Origin: Woeseiaceae bacterium
GTDB lineage: Bacteria; Pseudomonadota; Gammaproteobacteria; Steroidobacterales; Woeseiaceae
Direction of reading: 5' to 3'
DNA: 64,000 bases
Assembly: GCA_013043165.1 (NCBI GenBank)
Contig: JABDOQ010000082.1
Location: 62,001-126,000 of the forward strand
Both the position numbers and the translations under genes were made by a program. The stretch's first letter is position 1. Each line of letters begins with the position of its first letter. Under the pieces are notes generated by a model. It did not search any database. It was given only the letters and a program-made list of their open reading frames with translations, and was not told the DNA's origin. This document shows, one piece after another, positions 33,516 through 41,187 of the stretch.

Positions 33516-34664
33516 TCAGGCCTGGCCCTGAGGTGGCTTGTCGTGCTCGGCGTCGGAATAGTAGACCCAGACATTTTCTTCGCCGCTCAGCAATTCGATG
33601 TATTTGGGATGTACAAAAATATTCTCTCGCCCGGACTTGATTTCCCGAAGTATGCCGATTTCACACAGTTGCTTCAGGTACACGGATGCCGTCTGTCGTT
33701 TGGCAATGCCGGCATCGACCAGGTTGCCGATGCGACAATAGGGCTGCCTGAACAGGAGCTCGACTAATTCCCAGGAATAGATCTTGGGTAAACGCGACTG
33801 AACGTATTGACCCGTATGCTCCATGAGTTCGCGGATCGACTTGATTTTGTCCGTCGTCCAGCTGCAGGTCTCCTCGACGCCTTCGAGTACGAAGAAAATC
33901 CATGCGGCCCAGTCCTGTTCCACGGTTACGTTTTGCAGTAACCGATAGTACGCGGCTTTGTTCTGGATGATGTAACGGCTCAGGTAAAGGATCGGCGAGT
34001 CGAGCAGTCCGTGCTGAACCAGGAACAGAATGTTCATAATGCGCCCGGTGCGACCGTTGCCGTCGGCGAACGGGTGGATCGCCTCGAACTGGTAGTGCTG
34101 CACGGCCATGCGCACCAGTGGATCGAATTCCGTATTGCGATGCATGAAGTCGGCCCAGTTATCCAGTTGCTGGATAAGCAGTTTTTGGCCCACCGGGGGC
34201 GTGTAAATAACCTCCCCTGACATTCGGTTTTTCAGCGTCGTGCCGGGCTCTGCACGAATATCCAGTTCCATTCCTTTGACGGTGCTGCAGACTTGAATCG
34301 CCATATCGGTGGTAAGCATGCCGCGGCGGACCATCTTGGTACCTTCATAGAGCGCTGTCCGGTAGCGCAGTGCCTCCTTGGTCGCGGCGTCGGCACGGTC
34401 TTCGGCAATGTCGGCAAACTCGAACAGCTTGTCGGTGGTCGTGACGATGTTCTCGATTTCCGAACTCGCCTGGGCCTCGAGCAATGGCAGTGCGTTGACG
34501 AGCACGGCTGAGTTCGGAATGAGCTCAGCCGCCTGCTTCAGTTCCGCCAGGGACACACGGGCCTTGATACAGCGTTTCAGAATCGCTGTCGTCTCAATGC
34601 ATTCCGCCGGCGGGGGCAGCTCCGGCAGCCCGTTATAGGGTAAAGATGGATTAAAATCAGTCAT
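33516..34664 (-). CDS. Fic-domain AMPylase, class II (SoFic-like)
   Basis: A 382-residue protein. The catalytic Fic motif HPFADGNGRTGR is complete at residues 197-208, so AMP transfer from ATP to target hydroxyls is expected. An N-terminal inhibitory helix carries SSEIEN (Ser67...Glu71-Asn72), the class II self-inhibition motif, so no separate antitoxin is needed. A C-terminal winged helix (LFRQPYCRIGNLVDAGIAKRQTASVYLKQL) probably binds DNA. The gene is single and divergent from fhs; its promoter region holds the TGTCGA array, a plausible target for its own winged helix. Confidence 0.9.
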   Translation of the reverse strand: MTDFNPSLPYNGLPELPPPAECIETTAILKRCIKARVSLAELKQAAELIPNSAVLVNALPLLEAQASSEIENIVTTTDKLFEFADIAEDRADAATKEALRYRTALYEGTKMVRRGMLTTDMAIQVCSTVKGMELDIRAEPGTTLKNRMSGEVIYTPPVGQKLLIQQLDNWADFMHRNTEFDPLVRMAVQHYQFEAIHPFADGNGRTGRIMNILFLVQHGLLDSPILYLSRYIIQNKAAYYRLLQNVTVEQDWAAWIFFVLEGVEETCSWTTDKIKSIRELMEHTGQYVQSRLPKIYSWELVELLFRQPYCRIGNLVDAGIAKRQTASVYLKQLCEIGILREIKSGRENIFVHPKYIELLSGEENVWVYYSDAEHDKPPQGQA

Positions 34665-34693
34665 TTATGATAGGCCTTGCCGTCAGTACCTTG

Positions 34694-34850
34694 TGTCGAT
34701 GGCATCGACATAATAAAGAAACGTGTCGAAAAAAGCCCAATTTATCGACATATTTGTCGAAAGTGTCGCCGCAATCGACGTATTTTCTGAATATGTCGAA
34801 ATTCCGTCCTATTTTCGACAGGTACGCAGTATAGGTCGATTGCATCGGCA
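34694..34850. promoter_or_regulatory. phased TGTCGA/TCGACA operator array
   Basis: TGTCGA (or one-mismatch) half-sites occur at 34694, 34724, 34755, 34764, 34794 and 34834, and the reverse TCGACA at 34705, 34745, 34775, 34815 and 34845. A 17-bp palindrome (5-bp spacer) recurs every 70 bp, and a 27-bp palindrome (15-bp spacer) recurs at the same period. It fills the interval between the divergent fic and fhs genes. Confidence 0.75.
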
Positions 34851-34985
34851 GGTTCGTGAACCAGGTACCAGTACGCGAGCGGCGTCCCGGAGTAGGGACA
34901 ATCCACAGGCTGTGGGCCGCGCCCCGCTGGGACGTTTGCTATAGAATTCGACGCCACTTCAATTGCGTTGCCATAAGGACGAACC

Positions 34986-36662
34986 GTGACCGTAAAAAGT
35001 GACATTGAAATTGCCCAGGCTGCCAAAGTCAGGCCAATTCAGGAAATCGCCGCGAAGATCGGCGTGCCGATCGACGCGCTCATGCCCTACGGTCATGACA
35101 AGGCGAAGATCAGCGCAGACTTCATTAACTCGCTGAGCCGGTCACAGGACGGCAAGTTGATCCTGGTTACAGCGGTCTCGCCCACGCCGGCGGGAGAGGG
35201 CAAAACAACGACGACGGTCGGTCTGGGGGACGCGCTTGGCAAGCTCGGCAAGAATGCGATTATCTGCCTGCGCGAGCCGAGTCTCGGTCCGTGTTTCGGC
35301 ATGAAAGGCGGCGCGGCCGGTGGTGGCTATGCCCAGGTTGTTCCGATGGCCGACATCAACCTGCACTTCACGGGTGACTTCCACGCGATCGGTGCGGCCA
35401 ACAACTTGCTGGCGGCCTTGATCGACAATCACATGCACTGGGACAACGCGCTGGATATCGATCCGCGTCGGGTCACCTGGCGGCGTGTCGTTGACATGAA
35501 CGATCGTGCACTTCGATCCGTGACCTCTGGCCTGGGCGGATATAACAACGGCGTCGTGCGCGAAGCAGGTTTCGATATTACGGTCGCATCGGAAATCATG
35601 GCTATTTTCTGCCTGTCGACCGATCTCAAGGACCTGGAAAATCGGCTGGGTGATATCGTGCTCGGTGCCACGCGCAGCAATGAGCCCATCACCGTCAGGG
35701 AACTCAATGCACACGGAGCGATGACGGCGTTGCTGCGCGACGCATTTCAGCCAAACCTGGTTCAGACGATGGAGAACAACCCGGCGCTGATGCACGGCGG
35801 CCCGTTCGCAAATATCGCACACGGCTGCAATTCCGTCATTGCGACGACTACCGCTATGAAGCTCGCCGACTATGTCGTTACGGAGGCTGGATTCGGCGCC
35901 GACCTCGGGGCTGAGAAATTCTTCAACATCAAGTGCCGCAAAGCGGGACTCTCACCCGATGCTGTCGTTTTGGTTGCTACGATCAAGGCGCTCAAGATGC
36001 AGGGCGGCGTCGCGAAGACGGATCTTGGAGTCGAAAACGTCAAAGCGGTACAGATTGGATGCAAGAATCTCGAACGTCATATTCGTAACCTCGGCAAGTT
36101 CGGGGTTCCAGAGGTGGTCGCGATCAATCGCTACACGGCCGACAGCGACGAGGAAGTTCAGGTTGTTCGTGATTTCTGTCACAAATATGGTGTTCGTGCC
36201 GTCGACTGCACACACTGGGCCGATGGAGGTGCAGGTGCCGTGGAGCTCGCTGAACACGTCGTCGGACTGTGCGACAGTGGCGCTGCCCAGTTTCGTACAC
36301 TGTACGACGATGACATGTCGCTGTGGGAGAAAACTGCAACGATCGCCCGGGAAATCTATGGCGCCGACGATATCATCGCCGACAAGAAAGTGCGTGCAGA
36401 GTTCGCGAGGTTTGAGCGTGAAGGGCGCGGTAAATACCCAATTTGCATGGCCAAGACCCAGTATAGTTTTTCCACCGATCCGAACCTGCTTGGTGCGCCT
36501 TCCGGCCACCATGTGCCTATTCGGGAAATCCGGCTCGCCGCCGGTGCCGAATTCCTGGTCGTCGTATGCGGAGAAATCATGACTATGCCGGGATTGCCGC
36601 GAGTCCCGGCTGCAAATTCCATTCGGGTCAACGACGCAGGTCGAATCGAGGGACTGTTCTAG
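34986..36662 (+). CDS. fhs: formate-tetrahydrofolate ligase
   Basis: A 558-residue cytosolic enzyme that makes 10-formyl-tetrahydrofolate from formate, ATP and THF for one-carbon metabolism. The P-loop region [15 protein letters not shown] lies near residue 66, with the following [21 protein letters not shown] and the HFTGDFHAI signature. The length matches the family exactly. It is single-gene, divergent from fic with the TGTCGA array between them. No folD or glyA neighbours are present. Confidence 0.96.
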   Translation: MTVKSDIEIAQAAKVRPIQEIAAKIGVPIDALMPYGHDKAKISADFINSLSRSQDGKLILVTAVSPTPAGEGKTTTTVGLGDALGKLGKNAIICLREPSLGPCFGMKGGAAGGGYAQVVPMADINLHFTGDFHAIGAANNLLAALIDNHMHWDNALDIDPRRVTWRRVVDMNDRALRSVTSGLGGYNNGVVREAGFDITVASEIMAIFCLSTDLKDLENRLGDIVLGATRSNEPITVRELNAHGAMTALLRDAFQPNLVQTMENNPALMHGGPFANIAHGCNSVIATTTAMKLADYVVTEAGFGADLGAEKFFNIKCRKAGLSPDAVVLVATIKALKMQGGVAKTDLGVENVKAVQIGCKNLERHIRNLGKFGVPEVVAINRYTADSDEEVQVVRDFCHKYGVRAVDCTHWADGGAGAVELAEHVVGLCDSGAAQFRTLYDDDMSLWEKTATIAREIYGADDIIADKKVRAEFARFEREGRGKYPICMAKTQYSFSTDPNLLGAPSGHHVPIREIRLAAGAEFLVVVCGEIMTMPGLPRVPAANSIRVNDAGRIEGLF

Positions 36663-36703
36663 TCAAGCTGCTGCTCAGGACGCACGACATGCCCGCCTTG
36701 GTT

Positions 36704-36958
36704 TCATGTCTCAGTTTCAATAAGGCGATGGCTGTCATTCGCCGTCAATTTGCAGCCGTAGACCTGTTTCAGCCGCTCAATAACCTCGCGCGTGTCCGAC
36801 GAGAAGGGCGCTTTGCCCTCGAAAGCATGTAGAACGATACCCTCGAGAAGATCGCCAAGGGTGAGGTCGGTGTATTCGGCCAGGGCCTTCAGTACCTTGA
36901 GCAGGGAAGATTCAATGCGCACGCCGGTTTGCGTGCGTTTAACGAGCGTTGTTGTCAT
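36704..36958 (-). CDS. small RHH-like DNA-binding protein
   Basis: An 84-residue protein (MTTTLVKRTQTGVRIESSLLKVLKALAEYTDLTLGDLLEGIVLH...) with the strand-helix-helix arrangement of a ribbon-helix-helix domain, followed by a basic helical tail. A 16-bp perfect palindrome lies about 30 bases upstream of the start and is the likely self-operator. It is a lone gene convergent with fhs. I do not recognise a specific family; it could be an orphan antitoxin or a metabolic repressor. Confidence 0.65.
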   Translation of the reverse strand: MTTTLVKRTQTGVRIESSLLKVLKALAEYTDLTLGDLLEGIVLHAFEGKAPFSSDTREVIERLKQVYGCKLTANDSHRLIETET

Positions 36959-36986
36959 GATGGGGCACCTCCGTAAAGAGGTACCA

Positions 36987-37002
36987 TGTTACCTAGGTAA
37001 CA
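36987..37002 (-). promoter_or_regulatory. 16-bp perfect palindrome upstream of the RHH gene
   Basis: TGTTACCTAGGTAACA is its own reverse complement. It lies 29-44 bases upstream of the RHH start codon in an AT-rich segment, the right place for an operator over the promoter. Confidence 0.7.
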
Positions 37003-37117
37003 CTCAATTTTCAAGCACCAGTTTCAAGCCGCGAGTGACCGCCAAACTGCCGTGCATGTTGGAAAAAGGCGATCTCTTCGAGGGATTCACGATTTGGCAA
37101 ACGGCCGGCGGCCGAAT

Positions 37118-37543
37118 TCAATCGTCCATCACTTTGCCGCGTGCCTTCTTGATCGCACTGCGACGGCCCTTGGCATCCAATCGTTTTTGTTTCACAGTCT
37201 TGCCGAGCCTGGTCGGTATACGCGGTTTGCGCTTTTTCATCGATGCGCGCAGGAAATCGGCGAGTCTTTGCAGCGCGTCCTGCCGGTTGCGCTCCTGGCT
37301 GCGGTATTGCTGGGATTTGATAACCAGGACCCCCTCCGCATTGATGCGCCGATCATTCGTTGCGAGCAATTTCGATTTCAGAGTGCGGGACAGCGCCGTG
37401 CTGTTGCGAATATCGAAGCGCAGATGAATAGCGGTCGCGACCTTGTTGACGTTTTGGCCACCGGCACCCTGAGCACGCACCGCGGTCATGTCAATTTCCG
37501 ACATCGGGATGGTGAGCTGAGCTGATATATCGAGAACGTCCAC
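37118..37543 (-). CDS. arfB: peptidyl-tRNA hydrolase ArfB (ribosome rescue)
   Basis: A 141-residue protein with the class I release-factor GGQ motif (RAQGAGGQNVNKVATAI) near residue 28 and a long basic C-terminal tail (TRLGKTVKQKRLDAKGRRSAIKKARGK) that enters the mRNA channel of stalled ribosomes. It hydrolyses peptidyl-tRNA on non-stop ribosomes. It lacks the codon-recognition domain of RF1/RF2, as ArfB does. It is probably monocistronic. An alternative start a few codons downstream (MSEIDMTAV) would still keep the GGQ domain. Confidence 0.92.
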   Translation of the reverse strand: MDVLDISAQLTIPMSEIDMTAVRAQGAGGQNVNKVATAIHLRFDIRNSTALSRTLKSKLLATNDRRINAEGVLVIKSQQYRSQERNRQDALQRLADFLRASMKKRKPRIPTRLGKTVKQKRLDAKGRRSAIKKARGKVMDD

Positions 37544-37862
37544 GACGCTCTCATTGTACCGCGAGAATCCCGCGCGGCGCTCAAAACACGAATATGTGAA
37601 AATGCGCCCATCGCTTCTGGATTCGCAGGACTATGCCCTTTCGTAAGCTCACGCTTCTCGTCACCTGTCAGCTCATTTCGGCGACGGGCTCGATTGTAAT
37701 GGTGCGCGAGGATCCGTTGTTGCATCGAAGGGCCGCGGCGGTCCGCGGGTGACACGAAATGAACGCCACGAAGCAGTCGCGCAAACGGCATAAGGACGCA
37801 GCCGGATTTGGCATCCGATACCGGGGGCAGAGGGCTGCGTCATCAGTAAGGGAGACATTCGC
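37544..37862. other. intergenic region upstream of the flavoprotein
   Basis: About 319 bases between the divergent arfB and flavoprotein genes. The minus ORF 37486-37791 looks random in composition. The only structured element is the hairpin at 37795-37841. Confidence 0.4.
37795..37841 (+). promoter_or_regulatory. leader hairpin before the flavoprotein gene
   Basis: GACGCAGCC and GGCTGCGTC form a perfect 9-bp stem around a 29-base loop that contains a second small stem (GGAT/ATCC). It ends about nine bases before the ribosome site of the GTG-started gene. Confidence 0.45.
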
Positions 37863-39209
37863 GTGAAGCGGCTTTACGACGACAACCTCTACCGGTTTGA
37901 TATACCGCAGCCGAGCTATTGGGAGGCAACAGCATCAGGTATCGATGTACCCGCCACTCCACTGCAAGCCGCTGAGTCGTGCGACGTCGCAATCATCGGC
38001 GGTGGCTACACGGGCCTTTCTGCGGCGCTGCACCTGGCAAGGGATTACAGCATCGATGTGCGCGTGCTCGAAGCGGGCCATATTGGCTGGGGTGCGTCGG
38101 GCCGCAACGGCGGATTCTGTTGTGTCGGCGGGTCTGGCGTACACCGCAAGGACCTGATCAAGCTGCGGGGCGAGGGCAATGCCAGGGATTTTTATCGGTC
38201 GCAGGTCGACGCGGTTGAGCTCGTGCGCCAACTCGCAAACGACGAGGGCATCGAGTACCAGGCCTTCGGCGAAGCGGAGTTGGAGGTCGCCCATACTCCC
38301 AGGGCGTTTGAGCGACTGCAGGAGGATCATGAGATCCTGTCCAAGACGCTCGGCCTGCAATCGGAGATTGTGAGCGCAGGCGAGTTTCGCGAGCGATTTT
38401 TCGATTCCACGGAGCAGTTCGGCGCACTGGTGCAACGCCCCGGGTTCGGCCTGCATCCGCTGCGATACTGTCGTGGCCTGGCGAATGCGGCGACTCGTCG
38501 CGGCGCCGTGTTGCACGATCGCAGTGAGGTACTGGAGTGGAGCAAGACGGACGCCGGGGCGCATCGACTCCTGACTTCCGGCGGCAGCATGACGGCGCGG
38601 CGCGTTCTTTTTGCCACGAACGGATTCATGCCGGAACGGCTGAATCCGGAGTTCTACGGCCGGACGATACCGGTAATTAGCGCGATTATCGTCACCCGCC
38701 CGTTGACGGATGACGAAAAGAATGCCCATTACTGGCGCACAGAACATCCGGCCATCAACTCGAGGAACATACTCAATTACTTCAGGCTACTCCCTGACAA
38801 TCGCTTTCTGTTCGGTGGGCGAGGCCACAGCACCGGGCATGCCAGCGGCGAGCGACAAATGGCCGCTGAACTCGCAGCAACGCTGCGTCGTTTCTGGCCC
38901 GCTTGGTCAGGGGTCGAGATCGATTTTAGCTGGCATGGTCTGATCTGCTACACGCGCACGCTGACTCCATGCATCGGCCACTTGGATGACGATCCGAGCG
39001 TGTATTTCGGATTCGGCTATCACGGCAACGGCGTCAGTGCCGGGACCTGGACGGGCAAGCAACTGGCAGACTGGGTGGGTAGCGGCCAGCCACCGGCACT
39101 TCCCGAGATTGTGAAAGGCCTCGGGCAGAAGTTTCCGCTGGCGAGCATGCGCTTGAGATACCTGCAGCTGGGGCTCGCGCTGTCGGGATGGCTGGATCGC
39201 CGGGCGTAG
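37863..39209 (+). CDS. FAD-dependent oxidoreductase, PuuB/DAO family
   Basis: A 448-residue flavoprotein with the dinucleotide-binding motif VAIIGGGYTGLSAALHLA near residues 42-60, the GWGASGRNGGF motif of DAO-family oxidases, and a C-terminal FAD-contacting FGFGYHGNGVSAGTWTGK. It most resembles gamma-glutamylputrescine oxidase and related amine or amino-acid oxidases. No polyamine gene is adjacent, so substrate is open. GTG 37863 has GGGAG nine bases upstream. It is probably monocistronic and convergent with the beta-barrel gene, 13 bases apart. Confidence 0.87.
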   Translation: MKRLYDDNLYRFDIPQPSYWEATASGIDVPATPLQAAESCDVAIIGGGYTGLSAALHLARDYSIDVRVLEAGHIGWGASGRNGGFCCVGGSGVHRKDLIKLRGEGNARDFYRSQVDAVELVRQLANDEGIEYQAFGEAELEVAHTPRAFERLQEDHEILSKTLGLQSEIVSAGEFRERFFDSTEQFGALVQRPGFGLHPLRYCRGLANAATRRGAVLHDRSEVLEWSKTDAGAHRLLTSGGSMTARRVLFATNGFMPERLNPEFYGRTIPVISAIIVTRPLTDDEKNAHYWRTEHPAINSRNILNYFRLLPDNRFLFGGRGHSTGHASGERQMAAELAATLRRFWPAWSGVEIDFSWHGLICYTRTLTPCIGHLDDDPSVYFGFGYHGNGVSAGTWTGKQLADWVGSGQPPALPEIVKGLGQKFPLASMRLRYLQLGLALSGWLDRRA

Positions 39210-39222
39210 GGCCTGTTGTTAC

Positions 39223-39882
39223 CTAGAAGTTATAGATGAAGGCAATGGAGACAACCGGCCAGGCTTTGAAGTCGCTCATTTCGTCCTCAAGTTCAAGGCG
39301 TTCGGCTTCGAGCGCGTCCTGAAAAACCTGCTGGCCCGCCGCGAATCCATCGGCCTGCAAACTGACTGTCGGTTCACCCTGCCAGAGTACGCCGAAGTCG
39401 AAGTTCAGACCGACCTTGCCCAGGACTTCGAAGTCGTAGCCGACACCAAGATAGGGCGCAGTACTGGCGAATGACGTCAAGCTTTGCAGGGAACCAACAT
39501 CAGCAGGGCTGAAGGTGTTCCCGCCGATTTCGAAGTTGGCACCGGCGGTATCCTGGCTGATCATGCCAAATTCATTGTTGTTCGAAAACGCTCCGGCGGT
39601 TACGCGGAACGGGCTCAGCGGGAAACGAAAGTTTCCTGTGGCGTAATACGTGTCCAACGCGAACGTGGCGTCATAATTGATGCCAGCCTGCGAGCCATCG
39701 TCGTCGTATTCGTAGCTGTTGGCGCCAACGCGTACGTCCAGCCAGGGCAATAGACTCCAGCGTCCTTCGACACCGAGTCCAAGCGTGCCGGCCTTCAGTC
39801 CAATACCAAAATCGGCACTGGCCGTACCGAACGCAGCCAGTGCGAGCGCGGCCAGCGCCACCTTCATAAATGCTGTTTTCAT
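39223..39882 (-). CDS. outer-membrane beta-barrel protein
   Basis: A 219-residue precursor with a Sec signal (ALAALALAAFGTASA). The mature sequence has alternating hydrophobic strands rich in Gly/Tyr (GIGLKAGTLGLGVEGRWSL, YDFEVLGKVGLNFDFGVLW) and ends with aromatic SIAFIYNF, the C-terminal phenylalanine signal for BAM. It should insert in the outer membrane as a small barrel of perhaps eight strands. Function unknown. It is divergent from the double-glycine peptide gene, and a CRP-like site lies between the two. Confidence 0.8.
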   Translation of the reverse strand: MKTAFMKVALAALALAAFGTASADFGIGLKAGTLGLGVEGRWSLLPWLDVRVGANSYEYDDDGSQAGINYDATFALDTYYATGNFRFPLSPFRVTAGAFSNNNEFGMISQDTAGANFEIGGNTFSPADVGSLQSLTSFASTAPYLGVGYDFEVLGKVGLNFDFGVLWQGEPTVSLQADGFAAGQQVFQDALEAERLELEDEMSDFKAWPVVSIAFIYNF

Positions 39883-39942
39883 CGTTGTTTCAGCCCAAAT
39901 CGAATTAACGGTCCCGAGCGTATACCCGCGTCTCTGACCTGA

Positions 39943-39960
39943 CTGTGCGACGTATCACAG
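39943..39960. promoter_or_regulatory. CRP/Vfr-like binding site
   Basis: CTGTGCGACGTATCACAG matches TGTGA-N6-TCACA with one mismatch and has symmetrical flanks. It lies between the divergent beta-barrel gene (60 bases from its start) and the double-glycine peptide gene (138 bases). Confidence 0.5.
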
Positions 39961-40097
39961 CTCCGAAAATTTTGCCGGTTTATGTCAAATCTCCCCAATC
40001 TGCCGGATTTTGCGGGCGGCCGCAGCGCGTTGGCAGGGGTAGCTTGAGATGGCGCAGGACGCGCGTCAGTAAAAAGGCATTCAACAAGGAGATGGAA

Positions 40098-40277
40098 ATG
40101 CGTGAACTAACGATGAGTGAAGTTGAGTTTGTATCGGGTGGGTGCACACCGGGCAGCAGTAATACATTCGGCGGAATTCGAGATACCTACGGTTTGGGTC
40201 AGGACATTATCAATATCTATGAAGGACTCATTGAGGCGACTTCGTACGTCATCGAACGCGTCGCAAACGCTCTGTGA
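40098..40277 (+). CDS. double-glycine-leader secreted peptide (bacteriocin-like)
   Basis: A 59-residue product. The first 15 residues, MRELTMSEVEFVSGG, are a textbook double-glycine leader of the kind cut by PCAT/C39 ABC transporters during export. The 44-residue mature part begins with a single cysteine (CTPGSSNTFGG) and ends in an amphipathic helix (NIYEGLIEATSYVIERV). AAGGAG lies six bases before ATG 40098; the track's long N-terminal extension from 39945 has random composition, and ATG 40092 is an alternative. A strong intrinsic terminator follows eight bases after the stop. A convergent CPBP protease gene is adjacent. Activity (bacteriocin, signal or scaffold) is inference; no C39 transporter is in this window. 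Confidence 0.75.
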   Translation: MRELTMSEVEFVSGGCTPGSSNTFGGIRDTYGLGQDIINIYEGLIEATSYVIERVANAL

Positions 40278-40282
40278 CACGT

Positions 40283-41110
40283 TCAGCGCCGCGGCGGTTG
40301 CTCGTCGCGGCGCTTTTTTGCGTCGCCTGTCAGGCGGACGACTAAAATTGTCGCGATAAGCAGCATTGCCGTCGCCGCAATGCCAATACGCCACAGCGGC
40401 AGATCCGATATCGGTGGATTCCAGATTCCATGCAGGCAGCGCCAGTCGACCTGTACCAAGCCGTTGAAGGTGGCGTGTGAAATCAGCGACGGCCAAAGCG
40501 ACTGCGAGTTCCAGTACTGGATTCCGAACACGACTCCCGCGACAAAGGTGAACAACCAGTGTGAGGGTGGATGAAAGATGGCAAAAACTGTCGCCGACAC
40601 GGCGATCGCAACGACGGGCCCGCCGCGATGCAGCGAAGACTGGACATAGGCACGATTCGTCACTTCTTCGACAATCGGTATCATGATGACCATCACCAGA
40701 AATCCGACCATCGCCACCTTTGCTGGCGGGCACTGGAACCAGAATAACGGCCCTTCGATCGCGAACGGATCATTGTCGCGGTAAACGCCGAACGCAACTC
40801 CGGCGATCGTCATACTCCACCACAGGACTCTGATTAGCATGCCGACAGCAATGGCACGCAGAACTGTGGAAAGTGAGAGCGTTGACGGCCGAAACTGCTC
40901 CAGGAGAAACGCCTTGTCCAGGCGCAACATCGGCAACATCAGGACCAGCAAGAGCGGAAACACCACCAGGTAGGACAGGTCAGCCGCGTGGTCTTTTTGC
41001 AGGCCTTCGCGTAGCAGCTCCATCTGCAGCCACGAGCGCGCGAACAGAGCGGCTGTGGTAGCAACAATGACGGCAATTGCGTTCTTGCCAGAGGGACGAC
41101 TGACTTCCAT
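40283..41110 (-). CDS. CPBP (CAAX/Abi) family intramembrane glutamic protease
   Basis: A 275-residue membrane protein with about eight helices. The CPBP motifs are in order: EEVTNRAYVQ (EExxxR), FAIFHPPSHW (FxxxH), and SLISHATFNGL. All catalytic residues are therefore present. In Gram-positive bacteria Abi-type CPBP proteins process or confer immunity to double-glycine bacteriocins, and here the gene is tail to tail with such a peptide. The two stops are five bases apart. The basic C-terminus AKKRRDEQPPRR is encoded by the antisense terminator. Role in peptide immunity or processing is inferred from context. Confidence 0.88.
   Translation of the reverse strand: MEVSRPSGKNAIAVIVATTAALFARSWLQMELLREGLQKDHAADLSYLVVFPLLLVLMLPMLRLDKAFLLEQFRPSTLSLSTVLRAIAVGMLIRVLWWSMTIAGVAFGVYRDNDPFAIEGPLFWFQCPPAKVAMVGFLVMVIMIPIVEEVTNRAYVQSSLHRGGPVVAIAVSATVFAIFHPPSHWLFTFVAGVVFGIQYWNSQSLWPSLISHATFNGLVQVDWRCLHGIWNPPISDLPLWRIGIAATAMLLIATILVVRLTGDAKKRRDEQPPRR
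40285..40319 (+). terminator. intrinsic terminator of the double-glycine peptide gene
   Basis: AGCGCCGCG and CGCGGCGCT form a perfect 9-bp stem with a 12-base loop followed by six T. It lies eight bases after the peptide stop and is nested in the last codons of the CPBP gene on the other strand. Confidence 0.92.
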
Positions 41111-41187
41111 CGCAGCAATCGTAGCTGCAGCCCGGTCGGGGTCCCGTCAGCAAAACCGGGCATTGTCGGGATAAATGATTTCGGCGT

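Noticed and set aside
34657-34845. Minus ORF of 62 aa with internal FDIFRKYVDCGDTFDKYVDKL-like repeats
   Set aside because: The apparent protein repeats are a by-product of the TGTCGA DNA array; the plus-strand ORF at 34723-34944 shows the same effect, and neither has a ribosome site.
37486-37791. 101-aa minus ORF upstream of arfB
   Set aside because: Random composition, overlaps the arfB start and has no ribosome site.
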